From Labia minor (Eukaryota > Arthropoda > Insecta > Dermaptera > Spongiphoridae), in the NCBI GenBank assembly GCA_963082975.1, contig OY720346.1:40327787-40391786 (forward strand): DNA of 64,000 nucleotides, written 5' to 3'. Made by a program: the position numbers and the translations under genes. The notes beneath the pieces are model-generated. The model saw only the letters and a list, made by a program, of their open reading frames with translations. It was not told the origin of the DNA and did no database searches. Positions 35,974-48,089 of this stretch are shown here, piece after piece; the first letter of the stretch is position 1, and each line of letters starts with the position of its first letter.

Positions 35974-36057
35974 CTTTTTCAGCCAAATGTCCAGCAAGTC
36001 CACTTGGATTTCCATAAACGGAGTTGTTTAATTCATTACCGCCCTCCCACATTTGAT
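35974..36057 (-). CDS. Internal coding exon of an unrecognised gene (28 codons)
   Basis: On the minus strand a pyrimidine-rich acceptor ending TTTGTTTCAG (36058 upward) is followed by 84 nt and the donor GTAATG (35973-35968). Only one frame is open: phase 1 in, phase 1 out, encoding QMWEGGNELNNSVYGNPSGL then AGHLAEK. The other two frames meet TAA. The multiple-of-three length and symmetric phases match the exon at 28499-28615, 7.4 kb downstream, and the two join in frame. Likely partners in one long-intron gene. The protein family is not recognised. Confidence 0.75.
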
Positions 36058-36602
36058 CTGAAACAAAAACAAAAAAAAATCAATTTTAAATGAACTAATA
36101 TGTAATTGAATTGTTAAACATATAGCAACATATTTTTAAAAATATTTAATAGAACAGAAATCGGTTAAAAGAAATTTATTTTCTTTTTCGTTCTCATTTT
36201 TATTTTATATACTTTCCTTTCGAAATCGATAGAATCCCCTTCGGAACATTAAAAGCTTGAAAACATAAGATATGTGATAAATTGATCCCTCGAAATGACT
36301 AAAATCTAATCAAAAAGTTAGATAAAGCTTTTCGAGTCCCCATCCCTTCTTACAGATAAAATTCGTTTCTAAGATTTCGTTTCGTCCACCAATGGCCAAT
36401 GAATAGGAGATATAGAGCAAAAAAGGAATGGGTAGGGGAAAAAAAATCTCAAGGGGAGCCATCGAAATCATAAATAACAAATGTACGAGCCATTATGGTA
36501 GAAAACAGAATAATATAGAAAGTAATTCATTTAGTAAGAAAGTGAATATAACATTTTTAAATTTCTGAAGAGATAAATTGATGAATTCTAAGAGATGATT
36601 CT

Positions 36603-36604
<2 letters not shown>
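36058..36604. other. Intronic sequence
   Basis: Moderately less AT-rich at 36220-36480 (contains GTTTCGTCCACCAATGGCCA with a CCAAT motif). No ORF or repeat. Confidence 0.35.

Positions 36605-36654
<50 letters not shown>
36605..36654. repeat. (TA)n microsatellite
   Basis: TA run of about 24 units with an ACATA interruption near the start. Confidence 0.9.
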
Positions 36655-36657
<3 letters not shown>

Positions 36658-37727
36658 AATTGGATTGAATTTTAAAAATACATTAATATTGAAAAAATTT
36701 TAATTAATTTTATTTATTCATTTATTTATATTTTTAATAAAATGTTTAAATTCTTTTTTAAGATATTCAGATTCATTTTGAAAATTCAATACCTTTGAAA
36801 TTCTTAAAATGTTTTCCAAAAATATTCAATATTGGAAAAATTTACCAAAATTAGATTACATTTCATTTCTATAAATGAAAAAAAAAGTTTTCATGTATTT
36901 AGAAATTTAAGACTGTGATACTGATATTTGTTTATTAGGAGTATAATTTAGTGATGCATTTATGTATTATACTACTATATAATATATATTGTAAAAAGTA
37001 ATGATTTTGTGCTAAATTGGAGCCGAGAAATTGAATCATAATCGTATTATATTATTTACTGAAATGGGCTTATTATATCCATTTGAATAAGAAATTAAAA
37101 ATAAGATAAATAAAAATTCAAAAAATAAATAAAAATTTGAATCTTTCCTTTAATAATAACCTTTTATTACTAATGGAATCGATACTAATCCAACCTGTTA
37201 AAAATTGCATGAGTATATCCGATAATAATTGTTAGGAATATATAGCATATATATATATATAAATAATTTATAAATAATTTTATATATTTATTAACAGGTT
37301 AGAATAGTATTTTCTAAGAACAATGATTTTAGGAAAATAAAGGGTTAAAGGAAATCAATAATTTTTACCAATCACTCTTATATGATTTATCCCTACATTC
37401 CATTTCCTATAAAATCTTTCAAATTCCTGAATGATTTAAATATCTCTCTTTAACCGAATACTACTTTTTAACCATCACTATGCAAATTCATGAATATTTT
37501 CTACTTACAATTTTTACATCTCAAGAAAATTCCAATAATATCTATCTATCTATCTATCGATCTACATATATCTATTATAAAAAGTAGATATTATTTTAGG
37601 AATTTATATACATTCAATATATATATATTATTCAAATATATAAAAAATTTACTACTTAAAAAGCGACTTAGCAACTACTAGCAAACTGGTTATACAATAT
37701 ATATATATTTAAACATATATGTATATA
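36655..37727. other. AT-rich intronic sequence
   Basis: No gene. (ATCT)n at 37540-37558. Confidence 0.5.
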
Positions 37728-37729
37728 TA

Positions 37730-37850
37730 AAGTGACGGAAAAATGTAAACGCCAGCGAGGCGCTGTTGTCGGGCAATGGCAATGGTCTTTATCAGCTGGT
37801 TGATTACCTGACAACAGCGCCCCTATGGCGCGTACATTTTTGCGTCACTG
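37730..37850. mobile_element. Palindromic 121-bp MITE with TA duplication
   Basis: Nearly the whole element is two inverted arms. The left arm reads AGTGACGGAAAAATGTAAACG, GGCGCTGTTGTCGGGCAAT. The reverse complement of the right arm reads CAGTGACGCAAAAATGTACG, GGCGCTGTTGTCAGGTAAT. TA flanks at 37728-37729 and 37851-37852. TA duplication and CAGTGACG ends fit a mariner/Tc1-mobilised MITE. Transcripts would form a compact GC-rich hairpin. Confidence 0.88.
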
Positions 37851-37852
37851 TA

Positions 37853-39232
37853 TACAATAATGCATACACAATAATTTAAAAATATCTATTTTCAATTAAA
37901 CTAAATATTCTATTTATATATCATTTATTTATTTAATTAATTATTAAATTTATATAAAAGTATTTTTAAAAAATTCAAATAATGTGCCTAATAATGTGTT
38001 AATAATACATGAAATCATTAAAAAAAAAATAATTTAATAATATACAATTAATTAATTAGTAAAATATTTTATTTATTACCCTGTGATTTTTCTATTAACA
38101 TATTATTAATTGAATATTAATTTAATAATTGATATATAAATTAATATTATCATAGTAATTGTTTAAATAATCGATTTAATTTCCTGTATACTCTCCCCCA
38201 CTTTATTAACTAACAAATTTTGAAATTTCATATTATCCACTCATTTATAAGTAATATTAGGCTCTCTTGGCATCCAAGTGGTTTTCAATCTTTTAGTATT
38301 ATGTTTGTATTTATTAAATTTAATTAGATATAAAAATAGGAGAATTTTAAAAGTTCAAATCTTTTTAATATTTTTTTATTTAGATTCTAACCTTCCATAT
38401 ATAAGTTTAGAGGATTTATTAAAAATCTCTTTTATATTTAAATAGATATGTATATTTAAATAATTTAAATTAATCATCACTTACTGATTTGATTAAAACA
38501 AAAAAATTGTCTTTTATTACTATTAAGTTCTTTATTTATAATATCTAAATAAGAAATTTGTCTCCACCTCCGTCTGGAAGTCTAGAAGTATTTCAATATA
38601 TAAACAACAAATATAAAAAAATAATCTAGTTTATATTTAATTTAAAATGATCATTTAAATTAGTTATATATTCCGTGTAATTGTATAAAGAATGGAGATC
38701 AAAAGGATTATAAAAATATTTTTTTTCCATAAACAATAATAATAACAACATCCACAGTAAAAAAACAGGTAATTGTATCCTTGATATTAATTAAAGTTGT
38801 TTATTAAAAAGAAAAAAAAAAAAGAATAAAAAAACAAACAAACAACAAAAAACATGGCCAACTTCATTCATAATTTTTCTATCTTTCTTTGCCTATCGTT
38901 CATTTACAGAAAAAGATTAAGAAATAGAAAGATAAACCAGAGAAAGAAATAATAATAAAAAAGAAAAAATAATAATAAATTTAAAAAAAATAAGAATTGA
39001 GAGAAATCTGACGTTAACATTTATACTTGAATAATTAATTTCACGATTTGTTTTTTAATATTATTCAAGTATACTTAAAGAATTAAAATAAATATTTAAA
39101 TATTAGAAAAAATATCAAAGTAGTTCATATTTTAGAAAATCCATTTAAATTCACAAATTATAATTTTTATTTGTTTTTCTGATAAATATTTTCTAAAAAT
39201 AATTTCTTTTATCAATTTAGATAAATATATGT
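37853..39232. other. AT-rich intronic sequence
   Basis: Nothing supported. Poly-A and (AAT)n-like tracts. Confidence 0.5.
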
Positions 39233-39610
39233 AGGCAAATGAAAATTTTAGGAAAATAGCAGTTTCCTGGCCAAATAGCTTCAACTAAAAAAAAAAGATA
39301 TAAACAAAATAATTGCGAAAAAATATTACTTATACTGGAATTCTTTGGCAATATTGATAAATAATTTTGTTTATCATAAACTATCCTTAAAATTAAATGG
39401 ATTCAACACAAAATTTTTTTGAATAATTTCGTAATTGTCTACTGTAATAGTTAAAACTATTTGCTCAACAAAGATTTAGCCAGATGACTTTTGCCTAGAC
39501 AAATGCTATTTTTATTGTCAAATTGAAATGAATTAATAGTTGAAGCTATTTGATCAGGCAAATGGCTTTTTCCTAGGCAAATGTTATTTTCCTAAAATTT
39601 CCATTTGCCT
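39233..39610. mobile_element. MITE with inverted AGGCAAATG ends
   Basis: Left end AGGCAAATGAAAATTTTAGG continues AAAATAGCAG...CAAATAGCTTCAACTA. The reverse complement of the right end gives AGGCAAATGGAAATTTTAGG, AAAATAACATTTGCC...CAAATAGCTTCAACTA. The right arm carries extra internal GGCAAATG/CATTTGCC motifs. Target duplication is not clear. No ORF. Confidence 0.75.
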
Positions 39611-39983
39611 GCGGCATATATAAGAATAAGTGAATCCGAATCTAACTAGTTTTTTTAATAGATATCTAAATATATAGGAATACAAATATAAAATATATTG
39701 AAATTTGGAAGAGAATACAATAGTCTCGTTCAGTGAAAAGGCCAGTAAATTAAAAAAAAACATTGAAATTAAAAATAAAATTTTTTTTAGATCTCTAAAT
39801 GTATTTATTTATTTATTTTTATCATTATATATTGTAAGTAGAATTCATGAATTTTGAAATTTTAGATAAATATTCAGTCAAAGATAGATTTGTGAATGAA
39901 ATTAAGATATACATGAATTTTGACTTGTTACAGAAGTAGTTAGATAGAAGCTAGGTTGAATTACTAATTAATTTTTTTTTAAA

Positions 39984-40022
<39 letters not shown>

Positions 40023-40200
40023 GAATTTGCTCATAAATTAAGTTAACATTCTCTCATTCACCCTTCCACTTTCATTGGAAAAGGAATATATAACACATGG
40101 CATTCATGCAAATTCGTCTGGAAATCTACTTCGATTCTAATAGAGTAATGAAGGGCAACCGAGAGCATGCACAGGGTGGCTTAGGAAAGAGTAGCAAAGG
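39611..40200. other. AT-rich intronic sequence with (AT)n
   Basis: AT microsatellite at 39987-40020. No other signal. Confidence 0.5.
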
Positions 40201-40211
40201 GTGCAGCATAC

Positions 40212-40339
40212 CTGGATTTCTGCGAGGCGTCGCCTCCGAGGATGTCGGCCCAGGGGTAGTCGAGGGTGGCGCCGAAGCTGGCAATACACATAACAGTGTC
40301 AGCGGGGCCTACTTTCTCAGTGAATCCATTGACTAGAGG
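40212..40339 (-). CDS. GC-rich exon of an unrecognised gene
   Basis: The minus strand has a donor AAATCCAG|GTATGC (last exon base 40212). Alternative acceptors are CTTAG (exon from 40339), CTCTAG (from 40332) or AAAGTAG (from 40308). One frame is open throughout and strikingly GC-rich at third positions: ADTVMCIASFGATLDYPWAD then ILGGDASQKS. That frame leaves phase 2, whereas the next exon at 36057 needs phase 1. The frame that would match (LTLLCVLPASAPPSTTPGP) is open only from 40308. So either an exon lies between, or this exon belongs to another transcript. The opposite-strand 79-codon frame is a shadow. No family is recognised. Confidence 0.55.
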
Positions 40340-40770
40340 CTAAGTGATTGATTGAGGTGCCAGGGGTGATGTTCAAGGCATACATCAACCCCCAAGGAGT
40401 AAAATAAAAAAAAAATACTCCTTTTTTTTATCACAAACACATTCCAGGCTAATTGTGCAATTTCTTTAATAGTATGACAGTAAGCAAAGAGAAGGGGAAA
40501 AAAGAAGAGAAGGGAATAATTTTTATCAAAATACAATTTTGAAATGATTAATTACTAGAGAATATATATAACTACGTTTCGTATATTAATTAATAAGAAT
40601 TTAAAAAAAAAATTATCGAACATTGTTCTGATTTAAATTAAAAATATAATTACTTAAAAGTAAACATATTTTTAGGTCTATAATTTGAATTAATATATAA
40701 TAAATATACATTTATATTTATTGCATAAATTTTACTAACCAAATGATGAAAAAATTAATATAATATGAAA
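40340..40770. other. AT-rich sequence upstream of the exon
   Basis: No supported feature. The 67-codon minus-strand frame (40333-40536) is low complexity. Confidence 0.4.
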
Positions 40771-41434
40771 TAAGTTGACCTGTGGCCAGGTCCGAACCGA
40801 CCGACTGTTTGAAATAAATTAATTTCCAGCTACAGAAACAATTTCAAATAATTTTAATATATCTATTAATGTAATAAAAAACAGATATGGATACATAAAT
40901 AATAAATAAAACATTTTTAATTTTATTTTATTTATAATATATATGCAAGACCAGGCTGTGATGTCATGAATGCCTGGATGACGTCATATAATTTTAAATC
41001 AAGAAAAAACTAATAAATATGATTTTCCCGAGGATAAAACCAATACAAAGTGTATGATTCGTGGTAATATATAAAAAAATCTTCTTTGGTGTGAAAATAA
41101 CCCTTTCCTTCCTATCGTCGATCGCTAATACTACCACTTCCGGTTTCCGGATTTGCACCAAAAGTTGATCAATTCATCCCACTGATGCATTAAGTAAATA
41201 TACCAAATTTCATCAAAATCGGTTGAGCCGTTCAGGCTGTACACATCTATACGGACGGACAGACGGACAGACGGACGGACAGACGGACGGACAGACGGAC
41301 AGACGGACGGACAGACATCATGCTAAAAATACTTTTTTCTGTTTAGAAAATGCATGATTCGTGGAGATATGTAAAAATCTCCACATGTGAAATTTGGTGT
41401 GAAAACAATACCTCCCTTACTATCGTCGGTCGGT
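40771..41434 (-). mobile_element. H2 family element, full-length copy
   Basis: Minus orientation. Perfect 3' hairpin GACCTG-TGGC-CAGGTC (40777-40792), then CCGACCGAC, the TGACGTCA region, CCACTTCCGGTTTCCGG and the core. A GGAC/AGAC microsatellite lies at 41252-41315, and the 5' end at 41425-41434 reads CGTCGGTCGGT. Only about 90% or so similar to the 28.9-kb copy by eye. No ORF. Confidence 0.82.
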
Positions 41435-43205
41435 AAAAATAATTTTAATTACCTATATGAAATACTTATTTATTAAAATTAAAATAATATTGAATAATAA
41501 AAGAAAATACAGTGAAACCTTAATTTTTTGAAATTTCCAAAACCGTCTAAAAGAGTTAATGCAAAAAATATATATCTTATATGTTATTATATATTATAAT
41601 ACATATATATTCTTTCATTCATTTAATGCACAATATAAATAGAAAGTACAATTTTCCTTAGTAAAACGATTTTTTGTCAACCTCTATAACCTTTACATAA
41701 CTAATATATCTTTCCAATCCATAATAACTAGAAGTCTTGTCTCAATATTTTTTTTTAATTTCATTAAAAGGTATTTTATGTTACTAGTGAAATCGTTCCT
41801 TAAATGAGAATGATTGGAGATTTTGATGTTAATAAACAATTCAGGTTAGGCTTACCTAACTTTTACCTAATAATAATAATAATAATAATTTAGTACAACG
41901 AATATTTTCTAAATCCACAACTATTTTGTTAAATCGAGGTGTCACTGTATATAACATTTATCTATTTTATTTAATTATTGAATAAAAATCAATATACGAA
42001 ACGTATAATTACTATTGTATAGATTTTATCAGAGCTGAAATGTATTCTTTTGACTTATTACATTAAATATTATATACAGGGGATATACAGAAATAAATAA
42101 ATAAATAAATACTTGATTTTTTTTGAAATGATTAACTTGATTATACTTTTATAATAGAATTAAAGTATATTAAACTAAATTTTCAAAAGTGAATATAGAT
42201 ATATTTATAAATGTTTATGTATTTATTTGAATAATAAATTCATAAAATGATAAAATAATAATAAAAAAACGAAAATTACACGAAATTCAATTATTAATTA
42301 AAAATTTGAAAATATAAATATTGTTTGTGAATTTTGCAAATTTTTTTATTTTTTGCCAATATATGTATATATTATTAAAATATTATATAAAATTAATTAA
42401 ATAATGTTTGTGGAGTTATAAATTAAGAAAAAACATAACATTCCAGGTTGTTTAATTAAATATCAAAATTGAATTTTTTTTGCGATATCCAAAATATAAA
42501 TAAATATTTTTATTGATATTTTTTTGAACTCTGATCAATTTATTTTATTTTTATAAACATGTGAATATATTTACTTATATTTTTTTTTGTTTTATAAATA
42601 AATAAATATTTTAATGATATTGAAACAAAACATTTTCTGATGGGTTGGTATTTATAAATAAATAAATAAATAAATTTAAATATCTCAATAGCTTGTTTTT
42701 GTTTTTTTTTCATGTGTCTGTGACCATCGAGCTTTTTATATCATCAATTGGTTTAATATAACATTTATTAAATTATCAAAATCAAATAAAAATAATTTAG
42801 AAAAGAAAATAAGAATGATATTGAAAACATTATTTAATAAGAAATACAATTATTTATTAATTAAATTAAAAATGATAAAAGTTTATTTTTATGGTGTTCA
42901 ATTAAGTGAGTGTAGAGCAGCAGTTTCCAACCTGGGAAGCATCTAAATTTTTTAATAACAAATTGATTTTTTATAAAAGCGATTACAAAAGATGAAAATA
43001 AAAATGAAAAAAGGAAAATATGATACAATTTCTTTAATTCAATTTTCGATGAATTTTATAAATGTTATATTATTTTAATGTGTTTATATTAATATATCTA
43101 TTTAAAAAACAAGTCAACGAGTGGAAGGCGAGAAAATTTTATTTTCTTTCAGGAAGGCAAAAAAATTCATAACTGCTGAAGTAGAAACCTAATCCTTCAA
43201 ATTTT
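41435..43205. other. AT-rich non-coding stretch
   Basis: No gene. (TAA)n at 41867-41889; (AATA)n at 42095-42110 and 42598-42675. Confidence 0.5.
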
Positions 43206-43211
43206 ATTTTT

Positions 43212-43800
43212 ACTATCTCACCAGAGATAATATTGCGATCACGAAAATTTTCAAAGTCGAAATTTTGATGTTTTTATACGTTTTGAAGGTTCCTGGTTGA
43301 GAGTTTGAGTTTTGAGGTTGTCTCTCTCTGTGTGTGTGTATGTAGACAAGATTACGAAAAATCGGTTTGAGCTAGAATAATGGAATTTGGTACACGGGCA
43401 TTATTAAAAATTCGTAGTTTCCTATTAACTTTTGAGAAATCTAGCTCATCCGATAGAGCCATTACCTACCACGTTTTGATTTTTTTTCCTCTAAAGTGAC
43501 CGTAAAAATAAAGATATATGTTTGATAATTTTTCACATGATTAAAAATTGTATAAAACTGCTATATATAGAATTTCAGCTTGATTGAATCGCTGAGAGTA
43601 TCAGAATTAATTTTTTAGCTGGCAATCACGCGCCAGCACGTGACGTGGTGCCATCAACCAAAAGCCAAACACGTGCTAGTTTTATAAATATTATTTATTA
43701 ATTTTAATTTAAAATTTAATTTTTTAATTAAATATAATTTTAAATATAATATATGTTAATCGAATTCAAATTTGAGAGATAGTCGAGTGGAAACACTCCA
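43212..43800 (+). mobile_element. H1 family, INE-1/Helentron-like element, copy 3
   Basis: Starts ACTATCTCACCAGAGATAAT. It has a shortened TG microsatellite, the core GTTTGAGCTAGAATAATGGA, and ends GAGATAGTCGAGTG with hairpin GAGTG-GAAA-CACTC (43785-43798). Small internal deletions relative to the 31.9-kb copy. Confidence 0.82.
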
Positions 43801-45339
43801 GATTTTTTGTATATTTTTTATGAAATAGTGATAAGAATCCTGTTATTTGATTTTTTTTATTTTTCTAGTGAAAATTTTAATATATTTTTTTTAAAGTATG
43901 AGTTTTTTCTTCTTAATTGTAATTATATAGGATATAGTATACCGTATGTATAAAAATCATATCAGTTAATATAGCAATATGCCTTATCGAATATTAATTA
44001 TCATGTCAGGATATATAAAAATAATAATTAGATAACATACACCCATAAGTTTATATTATTATTAACTTGGATAGAATATTCGAAACAAAAATTAATCCGA
44101 GCACAATCAGAAATATTTTTGCAATTTAAAAATATCTATTTAATGAAATGGTTTCAATTGCTCGATTAAATATCAGGTGGATTTTATTCAATACACCCGA
44201 AAGTCAATGATTTATTATATATTATCTATATACCTATATAGAGAAAGAGAAATGTTTAACAATATCCATTTTCAATATTTTCATCTGTTTATGATGTTTT
44301 ATTAATATAGAAATAATATTCATAAATACATGGAGGGATGATTTTGCATATAGTAAATAAATATTTGTTTTTCTGGGACCCCACACTTCTCCATTCCTCT
44401 CACAATCCCCCCACCCAACCCCTCCCCTATTTCTCTTTGAATATTATTTTCGTGGTTACATATAAACAATATCTGAATCAATTTATTTAATTGAATCCTA
44501 ATACGAATAGTATTAATTAAGTTCTTTTTTTATCAGTGGAATGAGCTGTGGGATGGAACCCTCAATTAGATACAATCGATTTTTCGAAGGCAATCAATTC
44601 TGAGGGTTGATTTGATCAGTTACTGTCCGGTATTCAAACGATGGCCATTTTTAATTTGTTGTCCGTGATTTGAATATTTTCTACTTGGCTACTGTTTTTT
44701 TTTCATACCCGATTTAGGGGAGAGGCTGAGATGAAAAAGGGACGATGGATGGATGTGGCCTGCAATTATAGTGTTTCGTTTACAATATCCAGATTACAAC
44801 TTGCGATTGCGGTAACTTGCAATAATAAATAAATGGCCGTTGTAATTTTCATTATATGGTAGCCATGTGTAGATATTTTACAATTTTGTTTTTGAATGGA
44901 TTGCTTGAGAAATGATTTAAAAACAAATCCGATTAAGAAGCAATTCTTTCAATATTTTTTACGATTTTATAAGATTTATATTCACTATCGAGATTTTCTT
45001 TTGTCTCATGGGGGCGGTTTAGTTTTTCTAATTCAAATTGAAAGCAAAAGATCATGAATTGTTTTGGCTGGAAACCAGAATTTATTCCCTATCGTTTAAA
45101 AATAATCAATTTATACTAATGAATAGTTTAAATTTTACATAGAGATAAATTCTATAATTATCTGAAATAAATAAATTTTATTAATTAATTTCAATCGTAA
45201 AAATGGATAAGAATTCTGTTTATTAATTGTTCTATTAGATCTATCGAAAGCAAAGGAATTTGTTAGATAGAAAATAATAAATTTATGATCCAATAATAAT
45301 TTAAAGTACCTGGAACACTGAGCTATCACTCGACCCTTT
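43801..45339. other. AT-rich stretch with a low-AT island at 44370-44860
   Basis: The island starts with a C-rich patch (44374-44430) and continues with mixed sequence containing TTAATTTG and CAATTAGATACAATCGAT. No open frame of note. Candidate regulatory element. The rest is AT-rich with no feature. Confidence 0.35.
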
Positions 45340-46145
45340 AAAAGATATTGATATACAATTCTTCAATTATTTATTACAATTATTGCATCAACCTGATTAA
45401 AATGAATAGAACTTGAGGCCCTCAATAATAATAAATAATAATAATAAATAATAAAATTAACTAATGAAAATTCATAAGAATTAACAAAAAATTAAACGAC
45501 AAAACAGATTAAAAAATTTCAAATATTTTAAAGGAACAGGAATTAAAAAATTATTTATTTATGCTTTTCTATTTGTGTGTTTTTAATATTATTATAGATC
45601 ATCTTTATTCAATAATTTATTTTGAAAAATATATTCTTTAATCCTTATTTAATTATTATTAATTGAAGAAAGCAATTGTTTGTAAAATATTATAAATAAT
45701 ATGTTATCAAGATAAAAACACACAAAGATAATTTATACACTTGCAATGTTTGCCAGACAAGATAACCTTTATTTTTTGGTGAAAGATAAATAAATATATT
45801 TCGTAATTTGATTCTAAAATATTATTAAAATAAATATTTTTAATTTTATTTCAAAATTAAATAAAATTTTTTTAAAATATTTTAAATATTAAATAATATT
45901 AATACATTTTCAATTAAAAAAGAATGGCAAGTGGCAAATATGGACCGCGTAGTTAGTGACGTCATATAAATTTAAATTAAGCAAAAACTAATGAAGATGA
46001 TTTTTCCCGAGGTTAAAACCATTGATTTTTCTTTGGAAATAATATATGGTGTGAATTTCAAAAAAATTCATCGAGCGGTTAATTAATAAATAAATCTCAA
46101 AAGTATACAAATATATATATACAATTTTTGCTAGTATAATAAAAA
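45340..46145 (-). mobile_element. H4 family element
   Basis: In the same orientation as 1165-1703. The distal block 45355-45425 matches 1190-1275. The block TTTCGTAATTTGATTCTAAA (45798-45817) is shared with the hAT 5' region at 62.07 kb. The end reads TTTTTGCTAGTATAATAA. The 45421-45780 spacer is AT-rich and unshared. Non-coding; the 76-codon minus frame here is a shadow. Confidence 0.5.
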
Positions 46146-47210
46146 AAGATAATAATAGTAATAATGTAGGAGGCGAAATTAGATAATTATAAAGTTGAAA
46201 AGATAAACAAATAAACATAAAACGTAAAATTCAAAAAATTAAATAACAAAAATAATATTAGGCTGTGACCTAAAGGAAAGGGAAGTTCATTCCCTAACAT
46301 ACCACAAGACCCACACAATTCTTTGCAGCTTAATTTTTAATTTACGTCTAAAATAATAACATTATATATTTCTATATAATAATTGATTACATCTTTTTTC
46401 ATATGCATTATAATTTTTATATGCCCTTGTCATTAAAAATCAATTTGAAATTTTATTTTATTTTTAATAGAATTCTCTAATAGTAAATTATGTTATAAAA
46501 TATTAATAATAATAATAATAATGTTAAAAATTATTTCATATTTATTCTTCTTTTTTTGATTATTTTGTAGAAAGAGAATTATTTTTCTTCAATATTTTAA
46601 TTAAATATTTTTTTTCATTCTCACTCAAAAGAAATTAGTTTTTAATGGAATAATTTTTAATTGCTCAAAAAAAAACAAACATTCTCTTTACTATTTTATT
46701 AATTGTCATTTGTCTGTCTTAATTTTATATCTCATTTTTTTTTTAATTTTTATATTTTCAAAAATAAGAATTTGGTATAACATTTTTATTTTTAGTTATA
46801 ATATTTTTTCCTTAATATAATAATATCCGTTTTCATTTTTATCAATTAATAATAAGAATACTGATTATGTTTTTAAGTAAAGAAACATTTAGGATTTATT
46901 TTAATTGAATATCGTGATTAAATTTAAAAATATCTGACCTAAATATTCATTCTCATCAAAAAACAAAAAAAAAACTAGATTAAGGAGACATGATACCATT
47001 ATATTATTAAAAGTTTTCACATTTTTTAAATAATTAAAAATAATGAAGTGAATGAGATGAAAAGAGGGTTTAGTTTTAGTCTGTGTGTCGTTTATAAAAT
47101 TATTATTGATTGGTTCAATTAATAAAATTAAATCTTATAATACATGTAAAATCAATAAAGTTTCATCACTTCTTGAAATTATATATTTAAAAAAATTAAA
47201 TCTTTGTATA
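46146..47210. other. AT-rich non-coding stretch
   Basis: No gene. (AAT)n at 46503-46522. Confidence 0.5.
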
Positions 47211-47212
47211 TA

Positions 47213-47453
47213 TGAAGACCTTAGAGCGAAACAATGGTAAGCCACTTTTGTAGAAAATTGTTTTATTCTTAATTATATATATATAAGAAATAATATAGTT
47301 GCTGACTTTTTCACTTTACTGAAATTACATATTGAGCAAATTTGAAATATATGCAGTAAACCAAATGTTTTCTATCTTTTCTCTAAACTTTAAACTGCAA
47401 TATCTCAACATTTTGATTTTGTGGCTTACCACTGTTTCGCTCTAAGGTCTTCA
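47213..47453. mobile_element. MITE with 34-bp inverted ends and TA duplication
   Basis: Left end TGAAGACCTTAGAGCGAAAC, AATGGTAAGCCAC. The right end is its reverse complement with one mismatch. Flanked by TA at 47211-47212 and 47454-47455. 241 bp, no ORF. A mariner/Tc1-type MITE is the simplest reading. Confidence 0.88.
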
Positions 47454-47461
47454 TATGTACC

Positions 47462-47928
47462 ATAAATTTGATAATTAATAAAAGTGATTATTGATTAATC
47501 ATGTTATAACTATATCTCTCTAAGAACAAATCTATCATTATTTATTTATTTTGTTTACTATTTTAAAGTATATATGTGGCACTCAGAAGCCAAACCGATT
47601 AACTCCAATTTTTTAAATTTTGCTAGTAATTTAATTGTAATGTAATGTAATGTAATCTGCAACATATAAAGTAAATAATGAACTTGATATTGCAATCCAA
47701 TGTACATTTTTCTGTAATCAATAACCCTGAATTTCCTACAAGCTGTGAACTTTGGGCTTCTTTTTCTCAGTTTCTTTTAATGTGGAGTTAATCGCTTTGG
47801 CTTCTGAGTGGCACATATATACTTTAAAATAGTAAACAAAATAAATAAATAATAATAGATTTGTTCTTAGAGAGATATAGTTTTAACATGATTAATCAAT
47901 AATCACTTTTATTAATTATCAAATTTAT
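47462..47928. repeat. Long inverted repeat, arms 146 bp each
   Basis: Arms 47462-47607 and 47783-47928 are the same length and nearly perfect reverse complements. Shared blocks include ATAAATTTGATAATTAATAA, TCTCTCTAAGAACAAATCTA and GTGGCACTCAGAAGCCAAA (few mismatches). The loop is 175 bp and contains (TAATG)n at 47637-47656. It begins 8 bp after the neighbouring MITE. It could be a foldback element or a hairpin RNA source. No coding potential. Confidence 0.88.
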
Positions 47929-48089
47929 ATACAAGAAGGCAAGTTTATTTTAGTTATAGGACCTCAATTTCCAAATTTCATTTTTGAATATTTCCTAAAA
48001 TCATTTCATTAAATTTCTGTTTTGTCATATTCTTTTTTGAGAAATACTACAAAATAAATTAATTTATTATTTCATTTAAAGATTGATTG

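Noticed and set aside
40097-40336. Plus-strand 79-codon frame with balanced composition
   Set aside because: It overlaps the minus-strand exon at 40212-40339, whose donor site and GC-rich third positions favour the minus strand.
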